Made by a program: the position numbers and the translations under genes | Assembly: GCF_024519315.1 (NCBI RefSeq) | Contig: NZ_JANIIC010000060.1 | Location: 1-64,000 of the forward strand | Source: Streptomyces malaysiensis subsp. samsunensis | GTDB taxonomy: Bacteria > Actinomycetota > Actinomycetes > Streptomycetales > Streptomycetaceae | Reading direction: 5' to 3' | Length of the DNA stretch: 64,000 nt | Shown here: piece after piece, positions 25,879 through 33,773 of the stretch | Position numbering within the stretch: the stretch's first letter is position 1 | Layout of the letters: every line of letters starts with the position of its first letter | The notes under the pieces: generated by a model | Told to the model about the DNA's origin: nothing | Seen by the model: the letters and a program-made list of their open reading frames with translations, nothing else | The model's database searches: none

Positions 25879-25894
25879 ATCGTTCCGGAACGAT
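25879..25894. promoter_or_regulatory. 16-bp perfect palindrome in the dksA-like promoter region
   Basis: ATCGTTCCGGAACGAT reads the same on both strands and lies 39 bases upstream of the DksA-like start, in the position of a promoter or leader. It is a candidate operator; the binding protein is unknown. The rest of 25895-26149 shows no gene or other clear element. Confidence 0.5.
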
Positions 25895-26149
25895 AAATCG
25901 ACTTCGGACGGGCGGCAACGGGGCACGCCGCCCGATTCGCCCGGCTTGCCCGTACGACAACCCGGTCTCCACCGTTGTGCCCCACTCCGCGCCCGGTAAT
26001 CCGTCCGGGTTCCGGTACCCGGGAGTGACCCAGCGTGACGACCCTGACAACGACGCCCGGCGTATCGCCATTCGGGTCGGTCCCCGCGGCCGCTGGTCCC
26101 CCGATCGGCCCAGCGCCCTGATCGGTCGGCCCCGGTCTCCCCGGCCCCG

Positions 26150-26155
26150 TACACT
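26150..26155 (+). promoter_or_regulatory. Probable -10 element of the ileS transcript
   Basis: TACACT fits a Streptomyces housekeeping -10 box, and transcription starting about seven bases later would yield the full T-box leader. No clear -35 box is seen. Confidence 0.4.
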
Positions 26156-26156
26156 G

Positions 26157-26437
26157 GAGCGCAGCGAAAGGCGTGGATGGGGACGAGTAGCGTCGTAGGC
26201 GGCCCAGAGCGACCCGGGGACGGTGTGAGCCCGGGGGCAGGCGCGATGTGAAGGATCACCCCGGAGCCGCCGGAAGAACGCCCCCCGGGGTCAGTAGAAC
26301 CGGCATCGCGATCCCAATGAGGGGGCCGGGAGCCGACCCGCTGCCGGCCAAGGAGGGTGGTACCGCGGGAGCGCACGTCTCTCGTCCCTCCGACGGAAAC
26401 GGAAGAGCACGTGTCCGCCGGAGGAAGAAGAGCCCCG
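26157..26437 (+). ncRNA. T-box leader of ileS (translational type)
   Basis: The T-box core GGGTGGTACCGCG is at 26355-26367, and TCGTCCCTCC follows at 26382-26391. The bulge UGGU (26358-26361) can pair with the ACCA end of uncharged tRNA(Ile). CCCTCC (26386-26391) can pair with GGAGGG just upstream of the bulge (26352-26357), which forms the antisequestrator. Alternatively it can pair with the ribosome-binding sequence GGAGG at 26420-26424, which hides the start of ileS. No U-tract terminator is present, so control is on translation, as known for actinobacterial ileS T-boxes. I could not place the specifier codon with confidence; an AUC occurs in the leader at 26256-26258 and elsewhere. Confidence 0.9.
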
Positions 26438-29400
26438 ATGACGCCGCAGTACCGCCAGGTGCCCGCCCAGGTCGACCTGCCCGCCCTCGAGCACGCCGTG
26501 CTCGACTTCTGGCAGGAGAACAAGATCTTCGCCCGTAGCCTCGAACAGTCCGAGGGACGGCCCGAGTGGGTCTTCTACGAGGGCCCCCCGACCGCGAACG
26601 GCATGCCGGGCGCCCACCACATCGAGGCCCGCGTCTTCAAGGACGTCTTCCCGCGCTTCCGCACCATGCGCGGCTACCACGTCGACCGTAAGGCGGGCTG
26701 GGACTGCCATGGCCTGCCGGTCGAGCTGGCGGTCGAGAAGGAGCTGGGCTTCAACGGCAAGAAGGACATCGAGGCGTACGGCATCGCCGAGTTCAACGCC
26801 AAGTGCCGGGAGTCCGTCACCCGGCACACCGACGCCTTCGCCGAGCTCACCACGCGGATGGGGTACTGGACCGACCTCGACGGCGCGTACTGGACCATGA
26901 ACCCCGAGTACGTCGAGTCGGTGTGGTGGTCCCTGAAGGAGATCTTCAACAAGGGGCTGCTGGTCCAGGACCACCGGGTGGCCCCCTGGTGCCCGCGCTG
27001 CGGCACCGGGCTGTCCGACCACGAGCTGGCCCAGGGCTATGAGACGGTCGTCGACCCCTCGGTCTTCGTCCGCTTCCCGCTGACCTCGGGCCCGCTGGCG
27101 GGCGAGGCGGCGCTGCTGGTGTGGACGACCACACCGTGGACCCTGGTCTCCAACACCGCCGTGGCCGCGCATCCGGGAGTGCGCTATGTGGTCGCCACCA
27201 ACGGCGAGGAGAAGCTGGTCGTCGCCGAACCGCTGGTCGAGAAGGCGCTCGGCGAGGGCTGGACCACCACCGGGGAGTCCTTCACCGGCGCCGAGATGGA
27301 GCGCTGGAGCTATCGGCGCCCCTTCGAGCTGGTGGAGATCCCCGACGCCCACTTCGTCGTCAACGCCGAGTATGTGACGACCGAGGACGGCACCGGTCTG
27401 GTCCACCAGTCCCCCGCCTTCGGCGAGGACGACCTGCTGACCTGCCGTGCCTACGGTCTGCCGGTGGTCAACCCGGTGCGCCCGGACGGCACCTTCGAGG
27501 AGGGCCTCGACCTGGTCGGCGGGCAGTTCTTCAAGAAGGCCGACGAGGCGCTGACGGCGGACCTCAAGGAGCGCGGGCTGCTGTTCCGGCATGTGCCGTA
27601 CGAGCACAGCTACCCGCACTGCTGGCGCTGCCACACCGCGCTGCTCTACTACGCCCAGCCGTCCTGGTACATCCGCACCACCGCGATCAAGGACGCGCTG
27701 CTGCGGGAGAACGAGAAGACCAACTGGTATCCCGAGTCGGTCAAGACCGGTCGCTATGGCGACTGGCTCAATAACAACATCGACTGGGCGCTGTCGCGCA
27801 ACCGCTACTGGGGCACCCCGCTGCCCATCTGGCGCTGCGCCGAGTCCCATCTGACCTGCGTCGGCTCCCTCGCCGAGCTCTCCGAGCTGACCGGCACCGA
27901 CCAGAGCGGTCTGGACCCGCACCGGCCCTACATCGACTCGGTCACCTTCGGCTGCGCCGCCGACGGCTGCTCGCTGACGGCCGAGCGGGTGCCCGAGGTC
28001 ATCGACGCCTGGTACGACTCGGGCTCGATGCCGTTCGCGCAGTACGGCTACCCGTACCGGAACAAGGAGCTCTTCGAGCGGCGCTACCCGGCGCAGTTCA
28101 TCTCCGAGGCCATCGACCAGACCCGCGGCTGGTTCTACACGCTGATGGCGGTCGGCACGCTCGTCTTCGACAAGTCCTCGTACGAGAACGTGGTCTGCCT
28201 CGGTCACATCCTGGCCGAGGACGGCCGGAAGATGTCCAAGCACCTGGGCAACATCCTTCAGCCGATCCCGCTGATGGATCAGCACGGCGCGGACGCGGTG
28301 CGCTGGTTCATGGCCGCGGGCGGCTCGCCCTGGACCGCCCGCCGAGTGGGCCACGGCACCATCCAGGAGGTCGTCCGCAAGACGCTGCTCACCTACTGGA
28401 ACACGGTCGCCTTCCAGGCGCTCTACGCCCGCACCTCGGGCTGGGCGCCCTCCGCGGCCGACCCGGCCCCGGCCGAGCGGCCGCTGCTGGACCGCTGGCT
28501 GCTCGGCGAGCTGGGCACGCTCACCGAGCAGGTCACCGAGTCCCTGGAGGCGTACGACACCCAGCGCGCCGGAAAGCTGCTGTCGGCCTTCGTCGACGAT
28601 CTGTCCAACTGGTACGTGCGCCGCTCCCGCCGCCGCTTCTGGCAGGGCGACACCGCCGCGATGCGCACCCTGCACGATGTCATCGAGACGGTCACCCGGC
28701 TGATGGCGCCCCTGGTGCCCTTCATCACCGAGCGCGTCTGGCAGGACCTGGTCGTGCCGGTGACCCCGGAGGCCCCCGCCTCGGTGCATCTGACCAGCTG
28801 GCCGGAGCCGGACCGGTCGATGATCGACCCGGCCCTCTCGGCCCAGATGGCGCTCGTGCGGCGCCTGGTGGAGCTGGGACGCGCGACCCGCGCGGAATCC
28901 GGTGTGAAGACGCGCCAGCCGCTGTCGCGCGCGCTGGTCGCCGCCTCCGGCTTCGAAGCCCTCGGCGCCGAACTGCGCGCCCAGATCGAGGAGGAGCTGA
29001 ACGTCTCCTCGCTGGCGTCGCTGAGCGAGGTCGGCGGCTCGCTGGTCGACACCACCGCGAAGGCCAACTTCCGCGCCCTGGGCAAGCGCTTCGGCAAGGG
29101 CACCCAGCCGGTCGCCAAGGCGATCGCGGAGGCCGACGCGGCCGGGCTGTCGGTCGCGCTGCGCGAGGGCACGGCGTCGGTCACCGTGGACGGCGAATCG
29201 GTCGCCCTCTCTCCCGACGAGGTCATCATCACCGAGACCCCGCGCGAGGGCTGGTCGGTCGCCTCCGACGCGGGCGCCACGGTCGCCCTCGACCTGGAGA
29301 TCACCCCGGAGCTGCGCCGCGCGGGTCTCGCCCGCGACGCGATCCGGCTGATCCAGGAGGCCCGTAAGAACAGCGGGCTGGATGTGGCCGACCGGATCGC

Positions 29401-29575
29401 GCTGCGCTGGCAGTCGGCCGACGAGGAGCTCCGCCAGGCCCTCATCGACCATGCCGAGCTGGTCGCGGACGAGGTCCTCGCGATCGACTTCGCCGCGGGC
29501 GAGGCCGACGCCACCTACGGCACCCCCTTCGAGGACACCCCCCTGGGCCTGACCTTCCGTCTCCGCAAGGCATAG
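26438..29575 (+). CDS. ileS: Isoleucyl-tRNA synthetase (IleRS2-like) with GAHH signature
   Basis: The 1045-residue class I synthetase starts at ATG 26438, preceded by GGAGGAAG. It has the catalytic core with EGPPTANGMPGAHHIEARVFKD near residue 48, the CP1 editing domain (VWTTTPWTLVSNTA near 228), a WFYTLMAVGTLVF segment, KMSKH in place of KMSKS (EDGRKMSKHLGN), and an anticodon-binding domain. Zinc-type cysteine pairs are seen (CPRCGTG, CWRCHT). The first signature motif reads G58-A59-H60-H61 where most class I enzymes have HXGH. It is the long, eukaryote-like type. It is controlled by the T-box directly upstream and ends at a strong bidirectional terminator 260 bases downstream. Confidence 0.97.
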   Translation: MTPQYRQVPAQVDLPALEHAVLDFWQENKIFARSLEQSEGRPEWVFYEGPPTANGMPGAHHIEARVFKDVFPRFRTMRGYHVDRKAGWDCHGLPVELAVEKELGFNGKKDIEAYGIAEFNAKCRESVTRHTDAFAELTTRMGYWTDLDGAYWTMNPEYVESVWWSLKEIFNKGLLVQDHRVAPWCPRCGTGLSDHELAQGYETVVDPSVFVRFPLTSGPLAGEAALLVWTTTPWTLVSNTAVAAHPGVRYVVATNGEEKLVVAEPLVEKALGEGWTTTGESFTGAEMERWSYRRPFELVEIPDAHFVVNAEYVTTEDGTGLVHQSPAFGEDDLLTCRAYGLPVVNPVRPDGTFEEGLDLVGGQFFKKADEALTADLKERGLLFRHVPYEHSYPHCWRCHTALLYYAQPSWYIRTTAIKDALLRENEKTNWYPESVKTGRYGDWLNNNIDWALSRNRYWGTPLPIWRCAESHLTCVGSLAELSELTGTDQSGLDPHRPYIDSVTFGCAADGCSLTAERVPEVIDAWYDSGSMPFAQYGYPYRNKELFERRYPAQFISEAIDQTRGWFYTLMAVGTLVFDKSSYENVVCLGHILAEDGRKMSKHLGNILQPIPLMDQHGADAVRWFMAAGGSPWTARRVGHGTIQEVVRKTLLTYWNTVAFQALYARTSGWAPSAADPAPAERPLLDRWLLGELGTLTEQVTESLEAYDTQRAGKLLSAFVDDLSNWYVRRSRRRFWQGDTAAMRTLHDVIETVTRLMAPLVPFITERVWQDLVVPVTPEAPASVHLTSWPEPDRSMIDPALSAQMALVRRLVELGRATRAESGVKTRQPLSRALVAASGFEALGAELRAQIEEELNVSSLASLSEVGGSLVDTTAKANFRALGKRFGKGTQPVAKAIAEADAAGLSVALREGTASVTVDGESVALSPDEVIITETPREGWSVASDAGATVALDLEITPELRRAGLARDAIRLIQEARKNSGLDVADRIALRWQSADEELRQALIDHAELVADEVLAIDFAAGEADATYGTPFEDTPLGLTFRLRKA

Positions 29576-29835
29576 CCCTCCGCCAACCGGGGCTCCGCCC
29601 CGGACCCCGGCCCCAAAGCGCCGGACGGGCTGACTTGCCCCGGCCCGGCGTTCTGCCCCGGGCCCTGGTTCTCGGTTGCCGGACGGGCTGATTTCAGCCC
29701 GTCCGGGGGCACCTCCCAGCGATAGCTGGGGGAGATTGAGGACACGCCCGGAGGGCGTCCGGGGGCCGGGGCGGAGCCCCGGTTGTGGGGAGGGGCGGGC
29801 AGGGGAAAGCTCCCCGGCAGACCGTACGCATGGCG
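29576..29835. repeat. Intergenic cluster of short palindromes after ileS
   Basis: This non-coding interval holds several copies of the GGGGC-NNN-GCCCC mini-hairpin seen in the 26-bp array (29588-29601 and 29770-29785). It also holds a perfect 13-bp inverted repeat with arms CCGGACGGGCTGA at 29679-29691 and its complement at 29694-29706, plus a half copy of the same arm near 29622. The pattern looks like REP-type extragenic elements. No gene is seen. Confidence 0.7.
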
Positions 29836-29877
29836 AAGGGCCGGGCCCCAGGAACGTGTTCCTGGGGCCCGGCCCTT
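29836..29877. terminator. Strong bidirectional terminator between ileS and divIVA
   Basis: Two perfect 19-bp arms (29836-29854 and 29859-29877) surround the loop CGTG. The left arm begins AAGGGCC and the right arm ends GGCCCTT, so each strand carries a short T-rich end. It separates the convergent ileS and divIVA transcripts. Confidence 0.9.
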
Positions 29878-29912
29878 GTGATTGCCGAACGCTCCGCGCT
29901 ACGCGGCCCGCG

Positions 29913-31094
29913 TCAGTTGTCGTCCTCGTCGATGAGGAAGCCCCGCATCGGGCTCGGCGCCTGCTGCATCGGCTGCGGACTCTGCGGCCGCACCGGTGCC
30001 ATCGGCTGGGTCATCGCGGGAGACATCGGCTGCTGCCCACCGTAGGACGGCGCTCCGCCGTTCGGGTTGTGGCCGCCCATGGACTGGTTGCCGCCCATGG
30101 TGTGGCCGCCCATCGTGCCGGCACCGGCCGAGGCCATGGAGCCGCTCATCGAGGGGGACGGCGGCAGCGAGGCCGTCGCCGGGGTGCGCGGCGGGGCGAG
30201 CGAGTCGTCGGCCTGGTTCTCCAGCTGGCGCAGCTGGCTCTCCAGGTACGACTTCAGCCGTGTGCGGTACTCGCGCTCGAAGCCGCGCAGATCCTCGACC
30301 TTGCGCTCGAGCGTGGCGCGAGCGGACTCCAGGGAGCCCATCGCGACACGGTGCTTCTCCTGCGCGTCCCGCTCCAGCGCGTCGGCCTTGGCGCGGGCGT
30401 CCCGCTCCAGGCCCTCGGCGCGGCTACGGGCCTCGCCGACGATCTTGTTGGCCTCGGAACGGGCCTCCGCGATCGCCTGGTCGGCGGTCTGCTGCGCGAG
30501 CGAGAGCACGCGCGCGGCGCTGTCGCCACCCGGGCCCTGCCCAGGCTGCGGCAGCTGCGGGCCACCGGGGCCGCCAGGACCGCCGGGCCCACCGGGGCCG
30601 CCCATCGGGCCGGGGCCACCGGGACCGCCCATCGGACCACCCATGGGGCCGCCGGGGCCCATGGGGCCGTTCTGACCCATCGGACCGTTCTGGCCCATCG
30701 GGCCGGGTCCGCCCTGCTGCATCGGGCCGGGGCCGTTCTGCCCCATCGGACCTGCCGGCAGCTGCGGGGCCCCGCCCGGGAGTTGGGGCGGGCCACCCAT
30801 CTGCTGCTGGCCGGGCGGCACCGGCTGCGGCGGTCCCGATATGGCGGCGGGCACAGGTGCGCCTGGCCGCTCCTGCTGTTCGGGAGGCTTGCGCATGCCT
30901 TGTTGCTGGCTCTGGGCGGCGGCGCGCGTCGCGGCGGCCAGCTTGGCCCGCAGGTCCTCGTTCTCCCGTAGCAGCCGGGTCAGTTCGGCTTCGACCTCGT
31001 CGAGGAAGGCATCGACCTCGTCCTCGTCATAGCCTTCTCGGAGGCGGACGGTCGTGAACTGCTTGTTCCGCACGTCCTCGGGGGTCAACGGCAT
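29913..31094 (-). CDS. divIVA: DivIVA/Wag31 polar growth determinant
   Basis: The 393-residue coiled-coil protein marks the hyphal tip and directs wall synthesis there. The N-terminal membrane-binding domain is clear: LTPEDVRNKQFTTVRLREGYDEDEVDAFLDEVEAEL. A first coiled coil to about residue 60 is followed by a long proline, glycine, methionine and glutamine linker (60-185) made of repeats such as GPMGQNGPMG and GGPGGP. A second coiled coil (about 195-295, including EARSRAEGLERDARAKADALERDAQEKH) and a Q, G and M-rich tail ending FLIDEDDN complete it. The long low-complexity insert is typical of Streptomyces DivIVA. It is the last gene of the dcw-linked run, 49 bases after the YggT gene. Confidence 0.97.
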   Translation of the reverse strand: MPLTPEDVRNKQFTTVRLREGYDEDEVDAFLDEVEAELTRLLRENEDLRAKLAAATRAAAQSQQQGMRKPPEQQERPGAPVPAAISGPPQPVPPGQQQMGGPPQLPGGAPQLPAGPMGQNGPGPMQQGGPGPMGQNGPMGQNGPMGPGGPMGGPMGGPGGPGPMGGPGGPGGPGGPGGPQLPQPGQGPGGDSAARVLSLAQQTADQAIAEARSEANKIVGEARSRAEGLERDARAKADALERDAQEKHRVAMGSLESARATLERKVEDLRGFEREYRTRLKSYLESQLRQLENQADDSLAPPRTPATASLPPSPSMSGSMASAGAGTMGGHTMGGNQSMGGHNPNGGAPSYGGQQPMSPAMTQPMAPVRPQSPQPMQQAPSPMRGFLIDEDDN

Positions 31095-31143
31095 CTCTAC
31101 TTCACCTCAACGTAGTCGTCGGCAATCGGCAAGACCGTATCGT

Positions 31144-31440
31144 TCACACCCTGCTCGCAAAATTGCTCACGACGGTGATCAGGATCCAGACGATGATCAT
31201 CAGCACGAAGAAGGACAGGTCGAGCGCCACACCCCCGAGACGCAGCGGCGGAATGAACCGCCGCAGCAGCTTGAGTGGCGGATCGGTCACAGTGTAGGTG
31301 GCCTCGAGGATGACCACCATCGCCCTACCGGGCTGCCACGAGCGCGCGAACTGGAAGACGTAGTCCATCACAAGCCTGAAGATCAGCACGATCAGGTAGC
31401 AATAGAGCGCGATGTAGATCACCTGTAGTGCGATGCCCAT
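31144..31440 (-). CDS. YggT family membrane protein
   Basis: The 98-residue protein has two membrane helices (residues 3-25, ALQVIYIALYCYLIVLIFRLV, and 70-92, GVALDLSFFVLMIIVWILITV) joined by the YggT signature region VTDPPLKLLRRFIPPLRLGG. I chose ATG 31438-31440, which starts directly at the first helix and follows GAGAGGG. YggT genes sit between sepF and divIVA across actinobacteria, which suggests a role in envelope growth, but no biochemical function is established. Confidence 0.92.
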   Translation of the reverse strand: MGIALQVIYIALYCYLIVLIFRLVMDYVFQFARSWQPGRAMVVILEATYTVTDPPLKLLRRFIPPLRLGGVALDLSFFVLMIIVWILITVVSNFASRV

Positions 31441-31522
31441 CCCGCGCGTCCCTCTCCCCTGGTTCGTACCCGGCCTTTCGGCCTCGGATGACTCGGTGTT
31501 GCCGGTTTGCCGTTTTTGCGTC

Positions 31523-32143
31523 TCAGCTCTGGTTGAAGAACCCGCCCTCTGCGATACGGGCCTTGTCCTCCGCCGTGACATCGACGTTAGCAGGAGACAA
31601 CAGGAACACCTTCTGCGTCACCCGCTCAATGCTCCCATGGAGACCGAACACAAGACCGGCGGCAAAGTCGACAAGTCGCTTCGCATCCGTGTCGTCCATC
31701 TCCGTCAGATTCATGATCACGGGAGTGCCCTCACGGAAGTGTTCCCCGATAGTACGGGCCTCGTTGTAGGTCCGGGGGTGCAGTGTGGTGATGCGGTACG
31801 GCTCCCGCTCGGACACAACCTTGGGCATGATCACTGGCGCGTTCTTCTCCAAGTTCTGACGTTCAGGTGTGATGGACGCCACGGGGGCAATTCGCGCGGG
31901 TCGCCCGGTTTCCACCGCAAGCGGAGCGGGTTCACGTTGTGCGGGAGGGTGGACGACTCGCACAGATTCGCCCCTTTCCGGCCGCGGTTCGGGCTCCACT
32001 ACCTGATGCCGCCGACGGTCCCGCTCCCGGTCGGGCTCCGGCTCGGGCTCGAACTCGTCGTCGGGGTCGAATCCCCGGCCGTCGTACCCATCGTCCTCCA
32101 CGAGGCCGAGGTAGACCGCCATCTTGCGCATCGCGCCGGCCAT
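31523..32143 (-). CDS. sepF: SepF, membrane anchor of the Z-ring
   Basis: The 206-residue protein has an N-terminal amphipathic membrane-targeting helix (AMRKMAVYLGLVEDD), an acidic and arginine-rich linker (25-60), and a C-terminal SepF domain (about 110-200) with ITTLHPRTYNEARTIGEHFREGTPVIMNLTEMDDTDAKRLVDFAAGLVFGL. It links FtsZ filaments to the membrane. Actinobacteria lack FtsA and ZipA, which makes it the main anchor. ATG 32141-32143 is the start. Confidence 0.96.
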   Translation of the reverse strand: MAGAMRKMAVYLGLVEDDGYDGRGFDPDDEFEPEPEPDRERDRRRHQVVEPEPRPERGESVRVVHPPAQREPAPLAVETGRPARIAPVASITPERQNLEKNAPVIMPKVVSEREPYRITTLHPRTYNEARTIGEHFREGTPVIMNLTEMDDTDAKRLVDFAAGLVFGLHGSIERVTQKVFLLSPANVDVTAEDKARIAEGGFFNQS

Positions 32144-32266
32144 TCTCTGCGTCCTCCGCTCTGTGGTGGATCGGCTCCGCCACCGGATGCCATGGATCCA
32201 CGTGGCCCGCCCGCCTTTTGACGGGAATGACCATATTTTCTGCTGTGGTCCGACTTCTTCGCGACG

Positions 32267-32986
32267 TTACCGGAGCCTGGGTCGGACTCCGAGTACCGCA
32301 GTGCCGACGCGCACATGTGTCGCTCCCGCCGCCACCGCTTCCTCCAGGTCCGAGCTCATCCCCGCCGAGACCATGTTGGCAGCCGGATGGGCCACGCGCA
32401 GGCGGGATGAGATTTCCATCAGCCGGTCGAACGCCGCCCGCGGCCGCCCCTCGTAGGGACCTGCCAGCGGGGCGACGGTCATCAGGCCGTCGAGCCGGAG
32501 CCCTTCGGCCTCGGTCACGGACTCGGCGAGCCGTTCCACTCCATCCGGTCCCACCCCTCCGCGCGCCCCCCGCTCACCGGAGTCCGCGTCGAGCGCGACC
32601 TGAATCAGGACGCCCAGCTCCCGCCCGGCCCCCACAGCCGCCCGGGAGAGCGCGTCGACCAATCGCTTACGATCGACAGATTGCACCACATCGGCATAAC
32701 TGGACACGGAACGCACCTTATTGGTCTGCAATTGCCCGACAAAGTGCCAGATCAACGGCAGATCCGCGCATTCCGCAGCTTTGGGGGCGGCCTCCTGGTC
32801 GCGGTTCTCGGCGACATGCCGTACGCCGAGTTCCGCGAGCAAACGGACATCGCTCGCCGGATAGGTCTTGGTGACCACGATCAGGGTCACCTCTTCACGC
32901 TTGCGACCTGCCCCGGCGCAGGCGGCAGAGATACGTTCCTCCACCAGGGTCAGATTCGCGGCCAGTTCCGTCTTGCGATCCGTCAC
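32267..32986 (-). CDS. yggS: YggS-family PLP-binding homeostasis protein
   Basis: The 239-residue protein is the single-domain alanine-racemase-like fold that binds pyridoxal phosphate and buffers its level. The PLP lysine is in LIVVTKTYPASDV near residue 40. Family segments WHFVGQLQTNKV, AENRDQEA and MVSAGMSSDLEEAVAAGATHVRVGTAVLG are all present. It starts at GTG 32984-32986, three bases after the pgeF stop, so the two genes are tightly coupled. Its place in the dcw cluster is conserved but unexplained. Confidence 0.95.
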   Translation of the reverse strand: MTDRKTELAANLTLVEERISAACAGAGRKREEVTLIVVTKTYPASDVRLLAELGVRHVAENRDQEAAPKAAECADLPLIWHFVGQLQTNKVRSVSSYADVVQSVDRKRLVDALSRAAVGAGRELGVLIQVALDADSGERGARGGVGPDGVERLAESVTEAEGLRLDGLMTVAPLAGPYEGRPRAAFDRLMEISSRLRVAHPAANMVSAGMSSDLEEAVAAGATHVRVGTAVLGVRPRLR

Positions 32987-32989
32987 AGC

Positions 32990-33730
32990 TCAGCCGCCCA
33001 ACCAGACATAGCTCGCGAGCCGCCCCGTGGTGCGCTCGCGCCGGTACGAGAAGTGGTCCGCCGACTCCAGGGTGCAGATGTGAGATTGTCCATCCCGCTC
33101 ATCCATCCGCACACCGGCGCGCACCAGTTGGGCCCGTACTCCGGCCACCACATCCACCGCCGGGGTACCCCAACTGGTCTCGGCCCACGCCTCGGGCACC
33201 GCCTGCGCGACATCGGCGCGCATATCCGCGGGAACCTCGTAGCAGCGGCCGCAGACCGCGGGGCCGATACGGGCAACGATCCGGGCAGGCTCGGCGCCCT
33301 GTTCGGTCATCGTCTTCATCACCGCCGGGACCACTCCGGCGACCAGTCCGGGCCGACCCGCGTGGGCGGCGCCGACAATTCCAGCCACCGGATCGGCCAG
33401 CAGCACCGGGGTGCAGTCGGCGGTGAGGACGGCCAGGGCGAGGCCCCGACTCCGTGTCACCACCGCGTCCACCGCCGGAATCTCACCGTCCGACCACGGT
33501 CCTTCGACCACCGCGACATCCCGGCCGTGCACCTGGTTCATCCAGACGACCGCCGCCGGGTCCAGGCCCATCGCCTTGGCGGCCAACTCGCGGTTGGCCC
33601 GTACGGCCTGGGGGTCGTCGCCGACCGCGCCGCCGAGATTGAGCTCTTCATACGGAGCGGCGCTCACCCCACCCCACCGGTCGGTGAAGGCGAAGTGCGC
33701 GCCGCTCGCGTCGTGCTGTTGCGCTATCAC
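32990..33730 (-). CDS. pgeF: Multicopper-polyphenol-oxidase/PgeF family protein (YfiH)
   Basis: The 246-residue protein belongs to the DUF152/YfiH family, with the metal ligands in WMNQVHGRDV (His), LTADCTPVLLADP (Cys) and GAAHAGRPGLVAGV (His). In E. coli the homologue hydrolyses a wrongly built muropeptide precursor (UDP-MurNAc-L-Ser), which fits the position between ftsZ and yggS. Other members act on purine nucleosides. It starts 43 bases after ftsZ. Confidence 0.9.
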   Translation of the reverse strand: MIAQQHDASGAHFAFTDRWGGVSAAPYEELNLGGAVGDDPQAVRANRELAAKAMGLDPAAVVWMNQVHGRDVAVVEGPWSDGEIPAVDAVVTRSRGLALAVLTADCTPVLLADPVAGIVGAAHAGRPGLVAGVVPAVMKTMTEQGAEPARIVARIGPAVCGRCYEVPADMRADVAQAVPEAWAETSWGTPAVDVVAGVRAQLVRAGVRMDERDGQSHICTLESADHFSYRRERTTGRLASYVWLGG

Positions 33731-33773
33731 GTCTGGTTCACTTCAAAGTCGCCGTCGAGCCATACCGGACGGC

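Noticed and set aside
26291..29452. 1053-codon minus-strand frame antisense to ileS
   Set aside because: It is a shadow frame of ileS with no domain and no suitable start; it even crosses the T-box leader.
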